DNA of 64,000 nucleotides from Paracraurococcus lichenis (GCF_030657435.1 NZ_JAUTWS010000002.1:62001-126000); one strand, 5' to 3'; positions 27,101 through 35,691 are shown, numbered from the stretch's first letter. Made by a program: numbers and translations. The notes: generated by a model not told the origin, from the sequence alone.

Positions 27101-27458
27101 GGCCGCGGGCGGCTTCGACGAGCAGGCGCTGCCGGTCAGCTTCAACGACGTGGATTTCTGCCTCAAGCTCCGCGCCGCCGGCCTCGCGGTGCTCTACGAA
27201 CCACGGATCGCGCTCATCCACTACGAATCCAAGAGCCGCGGGCATGACGATGCCGACCCGGTGAAGCAGGAACGCGCCGAGGCCGAGCAGAGCCGGCTAA
27301 TGGAGCGCTGGGGCGAGGCGCTGCTGCTCGACCCCGGCTGGAACCCGCATTGGAGCCGCTGGACGAAGCCCTTCGCCGCGCTGCGCGAGCCGAGCCCGGC
27401 GGAGATTGCCCGGCACCTGGCGGCGAGCTGCGCCGCCGCCCCCTGGTCGCTGGCCTGA
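24147..27458 (+). CDS. Large glycosyltransferase with tandem GT2-like domains
   Basis: A 1103-residue protein. Residues 1-400 are Ala/Leu-rich and helical with no recognised domain. Residues 415-515 form a small beta region. Residues about 560-760 look like a degenerate GT2 domain (DSLAAQTHARW, LCDEDAAL). Residues about 795-1060 are a well-kept GT2 domain with ITVIVPTRDGG, VVIDNGST, the metal-binding LNDDT near 893-897, and SFNDVDFCLKLRAAG. It follows rfbA by 13 bp, so transfer of rhamnose to a surface polysaccharide or to protein is the likely role. No signal peptide is seen; the enzyme is probably cytosolic. Its stop abuts that of the convergent kinase gene. Confidence 0.85.
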   Translation: MPDGATPPESGLVQATCALLGRAPGEAEARLRPAALLATLAGSAEFGLQLGRLAAGLPTRHVTLPPPALAAAWDWALSRGWLSEAAAALPPSPGALLAGLLHLPPVAARIARLPEAQQAALRAAAAAPARSAGHLLTRMAGSEDHAMLAGLLFGPGAMAPAGQAAQPVPLLLLLQHVLTGERFRDAILRPLTEGGPVPGEGLPGPDLRSCAAWLAERLGAASCPGEPPYHGALLAALLRLPAAAEMLASGWPEQRAALAAALPDLASGLHQLRQSVLPDDAAHASLLVLGRPLRGEAAPPAGTRWSLLSGLLGGPAFRQAVLAELVDGHSPPHAGLPAEERRMAAAWLRLRLGLHPAEPEATPPGGPALLRRLLSLPVLAAEAAARHGMLWTDAAEALALWDDAAAEGLTGGIDYVTGDRIAGWARHGSGGPVEVEVLCDGRSLGTALADRPRSQGEAGARGFRLLWDGRHLLEEGGAHRFQLREPGTGRPLGAGFALEPILAEARPALQAMAVQLAETRATLERLEGMLPQLESFAAWPPEHYTQFRRRHDVPPPPAASGEAPVIDILVDGSAGTVRGLRRTLDSLAAQTHARWTAALLVPPAAEALAAQAAARDPRIRAWPLEDAAQLAERRAMTGGAGDLVLLLPAGTLLDPAALAWFAHAAGRAPGAVAFLCDEDAALEPFRGPPSQAAPVLRGALDEWSLAFADPGGAVVCARRAALAPAFDAIAAEAPRWVLWAALRRQGPVGHIPRRLASMLRAEQAPPAAPARPPAALRGLLRHPWLLDDPAGWDAPPARITVIVPTRDGGPLVREALGSLAARAADPSLLDAVVIDNGSTAAETLDILAAGARAGRFRVLRLDQPFNWSRLNNLAAREAQGEGGGAGGGELLLFLNDDTRMLTEGWDRILRRLLAEPEVGAVGARLLYEDRTIQHAGVLCGLERLVGHEGVGAAAEEPGPLGRWQTLRQAGAVTGAFLGCRREVFAAAGGFDEQALPVSFNDVDFCLKLRAAGLAVLYEPRIALIHYESKSRGHDDADPVKQERAEAEQSRLMERWGEALLLDPGWNPHWSRWTKPFAALREPSPAEIARHLAASCAAAPWSLA

Positions 27459-29210
27459 TCAAGCCGCGGCCGCGGCCGGCGGCGTGGCGACCACGCAGCC
27501 CGGCGGCAGGTGGATCGCGCAGCGCAGCCCCTCCGGCCCCCAGTCGCGGGTGAGCCGGCCGCCGAGCTGGTCGCGCACCGTCGCCTCCAGGATGCGCATG
27601 CCGAACCCATCCTGCGGCGGCGCGGGCGGCGGTGCTGGCTGCCGTTCCTGCCAGAGCAGCTCGAGCCCGCCCGCCGGATCCAGCCACCAGGTAACGGAGA
27701 GCATGCCGCCCGCCTGGGCGAGGGCCCCGTGCCGCGCCGCATTGCTCGCCAGCTCGTGCAGCACCATGGCCATGGGCTGGGTGGCGATGGCGGCGAGCAT
27801 GACCGCGGGCCCGCTGAGCAGCGGCTGCGCCGCGCCGTCCCGCGGCCGGTGCCGGTGCAACTCGGCCGCGGCCAGGTGCCGGAGCGAGGTGCCCTGCCAG
27901 CGCGACTGCGCCAGCAGCGTATGGGCGCGGGCGAGGGCGGCGATCCGCGCCTCGACCCGCGGCAGGAAATCCACCGGATCCTCCGTGCGGGTGAGGCGGA
28001 GCAGGGCCTGCACCACCGCCAGCGTGTTCTTGGCGCGGTGATCCACCTCCCGCAGCAGGCGCTGCTGCTGCTCCTCCGCCTCCCGCCGCTCGGTGATGTC
28101 GCCGACGACGCCGTGCCAGACGATCCCGCGCGGCCCGCGCGCGGCCTGGGCGCGCAGTTCGATCCAGCGCAGCGGCTGGCCGGCCGAGGCACGCAGGCGC
28201 AGCGTGCACTGGCAGGGTTCCCGGTCCCAGCGGGCGCGGGCGAAGGCGGCGTCAAGCGTGGGGTGATCCTCCGGCTCCAGCCGCTGACGAATGGCGCCGC
28301 GGGGCACGGCATGGCTCGGGTGCCACCGCAGGATGGCGGCGGCGCGGTCGTCCCAGGTGACCTCGTCCGTCGCCTCCTCCCAGGACCAGGAGCCGAGTTC
28401 GGCCGCGCCGAGCGCGAGTCGCAGGCGCGTCGCGCTCTCGGCGAAGCTGGCGTTGCGTTGCTCCTCCCGCACGTCCTCGGCCGCGGCGGCGTCGCGTGCC
28501 CGCCGCTCCCACCGATGCGCCAGGCCCGCGAGGAGCAGCATGCCGCCGACGGCGCTGCCGAGAGACAGCAGGCCGTTGCCGCCCGGCGTCGCCATGTCGC
28601 GCATGGCGATCACCATGGCCGGCCAGCCCGGGACCGGCGACCGTGCGCAGAGAAGGGGCTGGTTCGCCGGGATCGCCTCCTCCGCGCTGCGCGCCAGGAC
28701 GCGGCCGTCCGACGCGAGGAGGGCGAGGCGAATGCCGGGCGGCGGGGAGGGGCCCAGCAGCGCGGCGGCGAGCGCGGCCGGAGTCGGCGCCGCGCGCCAG
28801 GGTGCGTCCCGCAGCGCGGCGGCCGTGGCGGGGGAGGCCTCGGGGTCCGACAGCGAGGCCTGCGGCGACGCAGGGACGAGGGATGCGATCCGGTCGGCGG
28901 CCGCGGCCGCTTCGTGCTGCAGTCCCGCCGCCCTGCCGGCATGGTCCGGCAGCAGCCGGCCGAGCAGGACCAGCGCCAGCGGCAGCAGCAAGGCGCCGAC
29001 GAGAAGGAGACGCGACAGGCGCACGGTTGTCCGCGCCGCGGCAGGCCGCGGTCTGGGCGCGGACTCCGCCACCGTCGGGAGCCGAAGACTGATGCCGGTG
29101 AAGCCCAACCCCCGGGGCCCCTGTTCGTTGAGGGCGAGCACCACGCCCGCGCCGTTGCTTGCACCATGACGTTCTGGTTGAAAATCTGCAGCTAGAAATC
29201 TCGTGAACAA
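27459..29210 (-). CDS. HWE-type sensor histidine kinase with PAS domain
   Basis: A membrane sensor of up to 583 residues. Two membrane helices (about 68-87 and 212-230) flank a periplasmic domain. A PAS domain (about 258-375) with a PAC end DITERREAEEQQQRLL precedes the kinase core: H391 in VDHRAKNTLAVVQ, the N-box HELASNAARHG, and a WxE motif in LLWQERQP, all marks of the HWE/HisKA_2 class frequent in alphaproteobacteria. The start is uncertain: TTG at 29210 gives the longest frame, and in-frame GTG codons before the first helix are alternatives. No response regulator is adjacent. Confidence 0.85.
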   Translation of the reverse strand: MFTRFLAADFQPERHGASNGAGVVLALNEQGPRGLGFTGISLRLPTVAESAPRPRPAAARTTVRLSRLLLVGALLLPLALVLLGRLLPDHAGRAAGLQHEAAAAADRIASLVPASPQASLSDPEASPATAAALRDAPWRAAPTPAALAAALLGPSPPPGIRLALLASDGRVLARSAEEAIPANQPLLCARSPVPGWPAMVIAMRDMATPGGNGLLSLGSAVGGMLLLAGLAHRWERRARDAAAAEDVREEQRNASFAESATRLRLALGAAELGSWSWEEATDEVTWDDRAAAILRWHPSHAVPRGAIRQRLEPEDHPTLDAAFARARWDREPCQCTLRLRASAGQPLRWIELRAQAARGPRGIVWHGVVGDITERREAEEQQQRLLREVDHRAKNTLAVVQALLRLTRTEDPVDFLPRVEARIAALARAHTLLAQSRWQGTSLRHLAAAELHRHRPRDGAAQPLLSGPAVMLAAIATQPMAMVLHELASNAARHGALAQAGGMLSVTWWLDPAGGLELLWQERQPAPPPAPPQDGFGMRILEATVRDQLGGRLTRDWGPEGLRCAIHLPPGCVVATPPAAAAA

Positions 29211-29350
29211 TGGAAGTTGTCGGCAGCATCCCCGCGCCCTTGCCCGCGAGGTGAGCCGGGCAGGCGTTTCCGCCCGGCTCGCATCTGCCTTATCCTGACG
29301 CGCCTTCCCCGGGCACCAGCGCTGCCCGCCATCTGCGGAGACCAGACCGG

Positions 29351-30385
29351 ATGCCCGATGCCCCGCGCGACCTCGTCAGCGACATGCCCGAGCCGGGCGA
29401 GGTACGCATGCTGCAGCCCGGCTTGCTGCGCGCCCGCATGCCGCTGCCCTTCCCGCCGGGCCATGTGAACATCTGGCTGCTCGAGCATGACGGCGGCTGG
29501 CTGGCGGTGGATACCTCCGTCGCCGGGCGGACCAGTCGCGGCCTCTGGGACCAGGTGCTGGCGCAGCCGGTACTCGGCGGCCGGCCGCTGACCGGCCTGC
29601 TGGTCACGCATTTCCACCCCGACCATATCGGCCTCACCGGCTGGCTCTGCGAACGCTTCGGCCTGTTCCCGACCATGACGCGCATCGAATGGCTGATGGC
29701 CCGCGCGCTCTGGTACGACAGCGGCCCGGACATGATGGCGCAGCAGCTCGCGCATTACGCCCGCGCCGGCTGCACGCCGGAATACCTCTCCTTCGTCGAG
29801 GGGCGCGGGGCGCTCTACCAGCGCGCGGTCGCCGAGCTGCCGCGCAGCTTCCATGCGATCAAGGACGGTCGCAGCATCCGCATCGGCGGCAGCGAGTGGC
29901 GGGTGATGACCGGCGCCGGCCATGCGCCCAACATGGCGACGCTCTATTGCGCCGAGCGCGGCGTGCTGATCTCGGCCGACCAGATCCTGCCGCGCATCTC
30001 CCCCTATATCGGTCTGCATCCGGGCGAGCCGGAGGCCGATCCGCTCGGCGACTTCCTCTCGAGCAACGAGCGCTTCCGCGCGCTGCCGGAGGACACGCTG
30101 GTCCTGCCCTCGCATGGCGAGCCCTTCACCACGCTGCACCGGCGGCTCGACCAGCTCGCCGGCCACCATGCCGAGCGGCTGGATACGCTCGCCGAGGCCT
30201 GCCGCGAGCCGCTGACCGCCTTCGAGGCCGCGCAGGTGCTCTTCCCCCGCGCGACCGGCGAGCTGTCGCAGGTCGGCTTCACCGTCGGCGAGACGTTGGC
30301 GCATCTGCGTCGGCTGGAGCGGCAGGGACGGCTCTCGGTCGAGCCCGGCCCCGGCGATGCCGTGAGGTTCCGGACGCGCACATGA
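29351..30385 (+). CDS. MBL-fold metallo-hydrolase
   Basis: A 344-residue metallo-beta-lactamase-fold hydrolase with the zinc motif H87-F-H89-P-D91-H92, a third ligand in GAGHAPNM, the aspartate in LISADQIL and a late histidine in LPSHGEPF. The C-terminal 90 residues form a small helical domain that resembles the winged-helix tail of LACTB2/GloB-like proteins. The gene overlaps the amine oxidase start by four bases (ATGA), implying coupled expression. The substrate is unknown; thioester or lactone hydrolysis is typical for such members. Confidence 0.88.
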   Translation: MPDAPRDLVSDMPEPGEVRMLQPGLLRARMPLPFPPGHVNIWLLEHDGGWLAVDTSVAGRTSRGLWDQVLAQPVLGGRPLTGLLVTHFHPDHIGLTGWLCERFGLFPTMTRIEWLMARALWYDSGPDMMAQQLAHYARAGCTPEYLSFVEGRGALYQRAVAELPRSFHAIKDGRSIRIGGSEWRVMTGAGHAPNMATLYCAERGVLISADQILPRISPYIGLHPGEPEADPLGDFLSSNERFRALPEDTLVLPSHGEPFTTLHRRLDQLAGHHAERLDTLAEACREPLTAFEAAQVLFPRATGELSQVGFTVGETLAHLRRLERQGRLSVEPGPGDAVRFRTRT

Positions 30386-31653
30386 GCTTCGACGCCGATG
30401 TGGTGGTGGTCGGTGCCGGCGCGGCCGGCATCGCGGCGGCGCGCGCGCTGCTGGCGCGAGGGCGGACGGTGCGGGTGCTGGAGGCGGGCGGGCGGCTCGG
30501 CGGGCGGGCCTTCACCGACACCGAGTCGCTCGGCGCGCCCTTCGATGCCGGCGCCTCCTGGATCCATGTGGCGGAGCGCAACCCGCTGACGCCGATCGCG
30601 CAGGGCATGGGCTTCACGCTGCGCGACGAGCGGCGGCGGGTGCGCGACATCCTGCTGGTCCGCGGCCGGCCGGCCACCGCCGGGGAGCGCGCGGCGCATG
30701 ACGCGGCGGCCGAGGCCTGGGAGGCCGCGGCCGAGGCGCGGGATGCCGCCGGCGGCGAGGACATCCCGCTCGCCCAGGCGGTGCCGCGCGGCGGGCCCTG
30801 GGACGCCACCATGGCCTATTGGTTCAGCACCATCATCTCCGGCGTGGAGGCGGAGCGCTTCAGCCTGCGCGACTACGTGGCGACCGGGCTGGACGGCGGG
30901 AACCTGCAGGTGCGGGAGGGCTTCGGCACGCTGGTCGCGCGGCTGGGGGAGGGCCTGCCGGTGACGCTGCACGCGCCGGTCGCGCGGCTGCGCCAGGACG
31001 GCGCCGGCCTCGCGGCGGAGGGCGGCTGGGGCGTGCTGCGGGCGCGGGCGGCGATCGTCACCGTCTCGACCGGCGTGCTGGCGGCGAAGGGCATCCAATT
31101 CGAGCCTGAATTGCCGGACGAGGTCCATGCGGCGATCGCCGGGTTGCCGCAGGGGCTGCTGAGCAAGGTCGTCCTGCGGGCTTCGGGGGAGGGGCGGCTC
31201 GGCCTCGGTCCCTTCTCGCGGCTGGGGCGGATGGTCGAGGGGCCCGGCGACCACGCCATGTCCTGGATGCTCTGGCCCTGGGGCCGCGACCATGCCGTCG
31301 GCTTCCTCGGCGGCGAACTCGCCTGGCAACTGGCGCAGGAAGGCCCGGCCGCGGCCGAGGCCTTCGCCCGCGCCGAGCTCGCCCGTTATGTCGGCGCGGC
31401 GGAAGTCGCGCGCAGCTTCGCCCCGGGCGCCGTCGTGACCCGCTGGGCGGAGGACCCGCTTTTCCTCGGCGCCTATTCCCATGCCCGAGTCGGGCACTAC
31501 GGTGCCCGCGCCGCGCTGCGCGACGCGGCTCCGGGCGATGGCCGGCTGCGCTTCGCCGGCGAGGCCTGCCACCCGCGCTATGCCGGCACGGTCGGCGGCG
31601 CCTGGGAGAGCGGCGAGCACGCCGCGGCGGCAATCGACGCCACGCTCGGCTGA
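30382..31653 (+). CDS. FAD-dependent amine oxidase (monoamine/polyamine oxidase family)
   Basis: A 423-residue flavoprotein. The N-terminal dinucleotide-binding motif GAGAAG (11-16) is followed by VLEAGGRLGGRAFT, and the C-terminal FAD signature FAGEACHPRYAGTVGGAWESGEH marks the amine oxidase family. There is no signal peptide, so it is probably cytosolic. It starts within the stop codon of the MBL hydrolase and is likely co-translated. The substrate could be a polyamine or other secondary amine; nothing in the sequence decides. Confidence 0.88.
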   Translation: MSFDADVVVVGAGAAGIAAARALLARGRTVRVLEAGGRLGGRAFTDTESLGAPFDAGASWIHVAERNPLTPIAQGMGFTLRDERRRVRDILLVRGRPATAGERAAHDAAAEAWEAAAEARDAAGGEDIPLAQAVPRGGPWDATMAYWFSTIISGVEAERFSLRDYVATGLDGGNLQVREGFGTLVARLGEGLPVTLHAPVARLRQDGAGLAAEGGWGVLRARAAIVTVSTGVLAAKGIQFEPELPDEVHAAIAGLPQGLLSKVVLRASGEGRLGLGPFSRLGRMVEGPGDHAMSWMLWPWGRDHAVGFLGGELAWQLAQEGPAAAEAFARAELARYVGAAEVARSFAPGAVVTRWAEDPLFLGAYSHARVGHYGARAALRDAAPGDGRLRFAGEACHPRYAGTVGGAWESGEHAAAAIDATLG

Positions 31654-31791
31654 CGCGCAGGCCGCGTCGGGGTATGGCGCGGGCATGATTTGCATCGACG
31701 TCGCCGGCCCCGTCGCGTCGCGCGCCACCGGATGCTTGCCGGTCGAGGACCTGCGCCAGGTCGCCCCTGTGCACGCGCCGGCGGCGGGCGC

Positions 31792-32745
31792 ATGACGGCG
31801 TTGCGTCCACACCCCCGGCCTGCCGCGGCGGAGGCCGCGGATCCCATCCGCCCGCGCGCCGCGACCGAGGGCCGGAATGGGGGTGCCGGCGGCAACGTCC
31901 CGCGCGCGATGCTCTGGATGCTGGCGAGCGGGCCGCTCTTCACCTGCCTCAATGCCCTGCTCCGCACGCTGGCGCAGCAGCTCGATCCCTTCGTCGCGCA
32001 GTTCCTCCGCTACGGCGCCGGCCTGCTGGTCATGCTGCCCTTCATCTGGCGCGCGGGGCTTGCCGCCTACCGGCCGAAGGGCCTCGGCGGGCAGCTCTGG
32101 CGCGGCGCCGTGCATACCGGCGGGCTGATGCTCTGGTTCGTCGCCGTGCCGCATGTGCCGCTGGCGGAGATGGTGGCGCTCGGCTTCACCACGCCGCTCT
32201 TTATCATGCTCGGCGCGATCCTCTTCCTGCGGGAGAGGCTCGTGCTCGCGCGCTGGGTCGCGGCGCTGGTCGGCTTCGCCGGCGTGCTGGTCGTGGTCTC
32301 CCCGGGGCTGGGCGGTGGCGGCAACCCTTATGCGCTGGTGATGCTCGCCAGCTCACCGCTCTTCGCTGCCTCTTTCTTCATCACCAAGGCGCTGACGAAG
32401 CGCGACACGCCGGCGGTGATCGTGGCGTGGCAGGCGATCGGCGTGACGGCCTTCACCATGCCGCTCGCGCTCTGGTCCTGGACCTGGCCGACGCCGCTGC
32501 AATGGGCGCTGTTCCTGCTGGCCGGGGCGCTGGGCTCGGCCGGGCATTTCTGCCTGACGCGCGGCTATGCGCTGGCCGACATCTCGGCGACGCAGCCGGT
32601 GAAGTTCCTCGAGCTGATCTGGGCCTCGGCCATGGGCTTCGCGGTCTGGGGCGACATTCCGGGGCGGACGACGCTGCTGGGCGGCGCGGTCATCTTCGCC
32701 GCCACCACCTGGATCGCGCGGCGCGAGGCGCGGGCGCGGCGGTAG
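31792..32745 (+). CDS. DMT-superfamily transporter (EamA type)
   Basis: A 317-residue inner-membrane protein with about ten hydrophobic helices arranged as two EamA repeats (roughly 45-170 and 185-310) after a Pro/Ala/Arg-rich N-terminal tail. Such proteins usually export small metabolites. The ATG at 31792 is chosen as the closest start before the first helix; the ribosome site is weak. It is 138 bp from the amine oxidase and convergent with the LLM flavoprotein gene. Confidence 0.85.
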   Translation: MTALRPHPRPAAAEAADPIRPRAATEGRNGGAGGNVPRAMLWMLASGPLFTCLNALLRTLAQQLDPFVAQFLRYGAGLLVMLPFIWRAGLAAYRPKGLGGQLWRGAVHTGGLMLWFVAVPHVPLAEMVALGFTTPLFIMLGAILFLRERLVLARWVAALVGFAGVLVVVSPGLGGGGNPYALVMLASSPLFAASFFITKALTKRDTPAVIVAWQAIGVTAFTMPLALWSWTWPTPLQWALFLLAGALGSAGHFCLTRGYALADISATQPVKFLELIWASAMGFAVWGDIPGRTTLLGGAVIFAATTWIARREARARR

Positions 32746-32765
32746 CGCCGCGCCTCGCGGCTGCG

Positions 32766-33944
32766 CTACTCCGCCGCCACCCGCGGCACCGCGCCCGGCA
32801 CCGCGTCCTTCAGCGCCGGCATGACCTGCTTCGCGAAGATCTCGATGTTCTTCATGGTCAGGTCGTGCGGCAGGGTGCCGAAATGCAGCCCGGCCATGAC
32901 CAGGTTGAAGCCGCCGCGGCGCTGGTACTCGGCCAGCTGGTCGATCACCGTCTGCGGCCCGCCGCAGATGAAGGTGCCCTGCTCAAGCATCTGCTCCATC
33001 GTCCGGTATCCGCCGGTGATGGTCTTGCGTGACTGGATCAGCCCCTTCATCGAGGCGAGCGAGGTATAGCCCGGCGGCAGCAGGTATTCCTGCGGCATGC
33101 GGAGGAACTTGTTGGCGAAGGCCTCGATATGCGGCTTCGCCTCCCGCCGCGCGGTCGCGTCATCCTCCGCCACATAGAGTTTGATCGACCATCCCAGCTG
33201 GTCCGGGCTGGCCTGGTAGCCGCGCCGCTCGGCCTCGTCGCGGTAGAGCTGCATGGTCCTGAACAGCGTGGCCGCTGGCGCCGCGGTCTGCAGGTAGGTG
33301 TAGCGCCGCGCCGGGTCGGCGGCGAACTCGACGGTCTCGCGCGAGCCCTGGGAGGGGATCCAGACCGGCGGATGCGGCTGCTGGTAGACCCGCGGCCAGA
33401 GGTTCACATGCGGGAAGTGGTAGTGCTTGCCCTCCCACGGGAAGGGACCCGTGCGGGTCCAGGCCGCCATGATCAGGTCATGCGCCTCGTGGAAGCGCTC
33501 GTGGCTCTCGGTCGGGTTCACCGCGAGCGAATGGTACTCGGCGCCGATACCGCGCACGAAGCCGGTGACCAGCCGCCCGCGGGTGATGTTGTCGAGGACC
33601 GCGAATTCCTCGGCGACCGAGAGCGGGTTGGACAGCACCGGCAGCGCCCGCCCCAGCACGGCGATTTTCGCCGTCTCCGGGATGCGCCGCGCCAGCATGC
33701 CCGCGAAGACGTTCGGGCAGGGCATCAGCCCATAGGCGTTCTGGTGGTGCTCGTTGACGCCGACGCCCTCGAAGCCCAGCGCCGCGGCGTATTCCAGCTC
33801 GTCGAGATAGCGGTGGTAGAGGTCGGCGCCCTTCACCGGGTCGTAGAAGCTGTTCGGCAGCGTGACCCAGGAGGAGGGGTAGGTCTTGTCGTAGTCCGGA
33901 TCGAGGTCCGCATAGGGCATCAGGTGGAAGAAGTAGAACCTCAT
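32766..33944 (-). CDS. LLM-class flavin-dependent oxidoreductase
   Basis: A 392-residue luciferase-like monooxygenase (bacterial luciferase fold, FMNH2 or F420 user). Family traits include LGFEGVGVNEHHQNAYG near residues 56-72, an AVLDNITRGRLVTGFVRG segment, and PPVWIPSQGSRE. It would need an external flavin reductase, none of which is nearby. It is the third gene of a minus-strand operon (Bug, alpha/beta hydrolase, LLM) linked by 4-bp overlaps, so it probably oxidises the compound that the Bug protein captures. Confidence 0.9.
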   Translation of the reverse strand: MRFYFFHLMPYADLDPDYDKTYPSSWVTLPNSFYDPVKGADLYHRYLDELEYAAALGFEGVGVNEHHQNAYGLMPCPNVFAGMLARRIPETAKIAVLGRALPVLSNPLSVAEEFAVLDNITRGRLVTGFVRGIGAEYHSLAVNPTESHERFHEAHDLIMAAWTRTGPFPWEGKHYHFPHVNLWPRVYQQPHPPVWIPSQGSRETVEFAADPARRYTYLQTAAPAATLFRTMQLYRDEAERRGYQASPDQLGWSIKLYVAEDDATARREAKPHIEAFANKFLRMPQEYLLPPGYTSLASMKGLIQSRKTITGGYRTMEQMLEQGTFICGGPQTVIDQLAEYQRRGGFNLVMAGLHFGTLPHDLTMKNIEIFAKQVMPALKDAVPGAVPRVAAE

Positions 33945-34717
33945 CGGCCGGCCCTCCCCAGGAACTCCTCGACGATGGCGCAGAACGCCTCGGTCTTCTC
34001 GACCTGCGGCGAGTGGCCGCAGTCCGCCACCACCACCGCCTCGCTGCCCGGGACCAGCCCGGCCCAGTGCTGCGCGTAGACGGCGGGGAGGACGGCGTCC
34101 TCGGCGCCCCAGAGGATCAGCGTCGGCACGTCGATCCGGTGCAGCCACTTGTGCAGGTGCGGGTCGTGCCAGCGCGGCGACCAGGCCAGGCGCGCGGTGG
34201 CGAAGCGGTTCTTCAGGCGCCGGTCGATCTCCGCCTCGTCCGGCTCCGCCGCCAGCAGCGCATCGGCGAGGGACTGGTCGTGGAACAGGGCGCGCGTCGC
34301 CTGCTCCTCGGTCCAGAGGAAGGTGTCGGGCCGCGGCACGCCCTTCATGTGCAGGCCGGCGGGGCCGATCAGCGTCAGGCTCGCCAGCCGGTCCGTGCTG
34401 CGCACCGCCGCCTCCGCCGCCACCCAGCCGCCGAGCGAGGCGCCCACCAGGTGCGCGCCGCTGATGTCGAGCGCCTTGAGCAGGTCGAGCACGAAATAGG
34501 CGACGTCGTGGATGGTGTCGAACCAGTCCGGGGTGTCGGTGCGCCCGAAGCCCGGCATCTCGGGCGCGATGACCGCATGGCGTTCCGCCAGCCGCGCCAG
34601 CGCCGGCGTCCAGCGGCCGCCGCCGCCCGCGCCGTGCAGCCAGAGCAGGGGCGGGCCCTCGCCGCCGCGCTGGACCAGGGTGCGGCAGCCCGCGATGGTG
34701 ACGAATTCCTCGATCAT
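33941..34717 (-). CDS. Alpha/beta hydrolase (C-C or ester hydrolase)
   Basis: A 258-residue alpha/beta-fold hydrolase with oxyanion motif LHGAGGGG (27-34), nucleophile S94 in GASLGG, acid D207 in WGAEDAVLP and H235 in DCGHSP. The pattern resembles MhpC/BphD-like meta-cleavage hydrolases, though esterases share it. ATGA overlaps tie it to the Bug gene before it and the LLM gene after it. Together they suggest oxygenation followed by hydrolytic cleavage of an imported ring or ester. Confidence 0.88.
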   Translation of the reverse strand: MIEEFVTIAGCRTLVQRGGEGPPLLWLHGAGGGGRWTPALARLAERHAVIAPEMPGFGRTDTPDWFDTIHDVAYFVLDLLKALDISGAHLVGASLGGWVAAEAAVRSTDRLASLTLIGPAGLHMKGVPRPDTFLWTEEQATRALFHDQSLADALLAAEPDEAEIDRRLKNRFATARLAWSPRWHDPHLHKWLHRIDVPTLILWGAEDAVLPAVYAQHWAGLVPGSEAVVVADCGHSPQVEKTEAFCAIVEEFLGRAGR

Positions 34718-35691
34718 GCCGGCCGGATCCCCGTCTCCGCAATCACAGCAGCCCAGGTCTCCCGTTCGGAGGCCAGCATCTGCGCCAGGTCCTCGGCGCT
34801 GCCGCCGACCGGCTCGAAGCCCAGGCCGCGCAGCCGTGCCGCGAAGTCGGGCGCGGCGACGGCCTGGCGCACCGCGCGCTCGATTACCGCGGCGATCGGC
34901 GCCGGCGTGCCCTGGGGCAGGAACACCGCCTGCCAGGGCGCCGGCTCGAAGCCCGGGAAGCCGAGCTCGCCGAAGGTCGGGATCTCGCCCAGCACGCCGA
35001 GCCGCCGGCGGCCGCTGACCGCCAGCGCATGCACCTGCCCGTCGCGGATCGACTGCATGCCGCTGGCGGAATCGACGATGCCGCAGCGGATGTGGTCGGC
35101 GATCAGGTCGCGGATCAGGTTCGGCGTATTGGTGTAGTGGACGATCTCGTTGCCCAAGCCGGCGCGCTTGATCAGCAGCGCGGCGTTGATGTGGCTGGCG
35201 GTGCCATGGCCGTAATCGGCGAGGATGAATCGCTCCGGCTGCGCCCGCACCAGCGCGAGGAACTGCTGCAGCGTCCGCGCCGGCACCTGCGGCGGCACGA
35301 CCAGCACCGTCGCCGCCTGGTGCAACTGGGAGACCGGCATGAACTGCCGCACGTCGTAGCTCAAGGAGGGGTCGACCAGCGGCGCCAGCAGGATGGAGGA
35401 GATGCTGCACATGAGGGTGTGGCCATCCGGCCGCGCCCGCGCCGCCGCCAGGATGCCGACCGCGCCGACGCCCTGGTTCAGGTTCTCCACCACGACGCCT
35501 TGGCCGAAGGACTCCGCGAGCTTCATCGCCAGCGCCCGGGCGATGACATCGGCGCCGCTGCCGGGGCCGGAGGGCACGATCATCCGCACCGGCCGGTCCG
35601 GCCGCCACTCGCCCTGCGCCGCCACCCGGCTTGCGGCCAGCGCGCCCCCCAGGGCGCCGAGCATGGGCCGGCGCCCGATCCTTCCCTGCAT
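34714..35691 (-). CDS. Bug/TctC-family periplasmic solute-binding protein
   Basis: A 325-residue receptor with a signal peptide (RRPMLGALGGALAASRVAAQ) and the family opening VRMIVPSGPGSGADVIARAL. The usual PPGG loop is PGSG here, so the ligand-binding loop differs from the other four copies in the window. It is first in the operon with the hydrolase and LLM flavoprotein genes. A GGGGAGGGG stretch lies before the ATG. Confidence 0.9.
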   Translation of the reverse strand: MQGRIGRRPMLGALGGALAASRVAAQGEWRPDRPVRMIVPSGPGSGADVIARALAMKLAESFGQGVVVENLNQGVGAVGILAAARARPDGHTLMCSISSILLAPLVDPSLSYDVRQFMPVSQLHQAATVLVVPPQVPARTLQQFLALVRAQPERFILADYGHGTASHINAALLIKRAGLGNEIVHYTNTPNLIRDLIADHIRCGIVDSASGMQSIRDGQVHALAVSGRRRLGVLGEIPTFGELGFPGFEPAPWQAVFLPQGTPAPIAAVIERAVRQAVAAPDFAARLRGLGFEPVGGSAEDLAQMLASERETWAAVIAETGIRPA

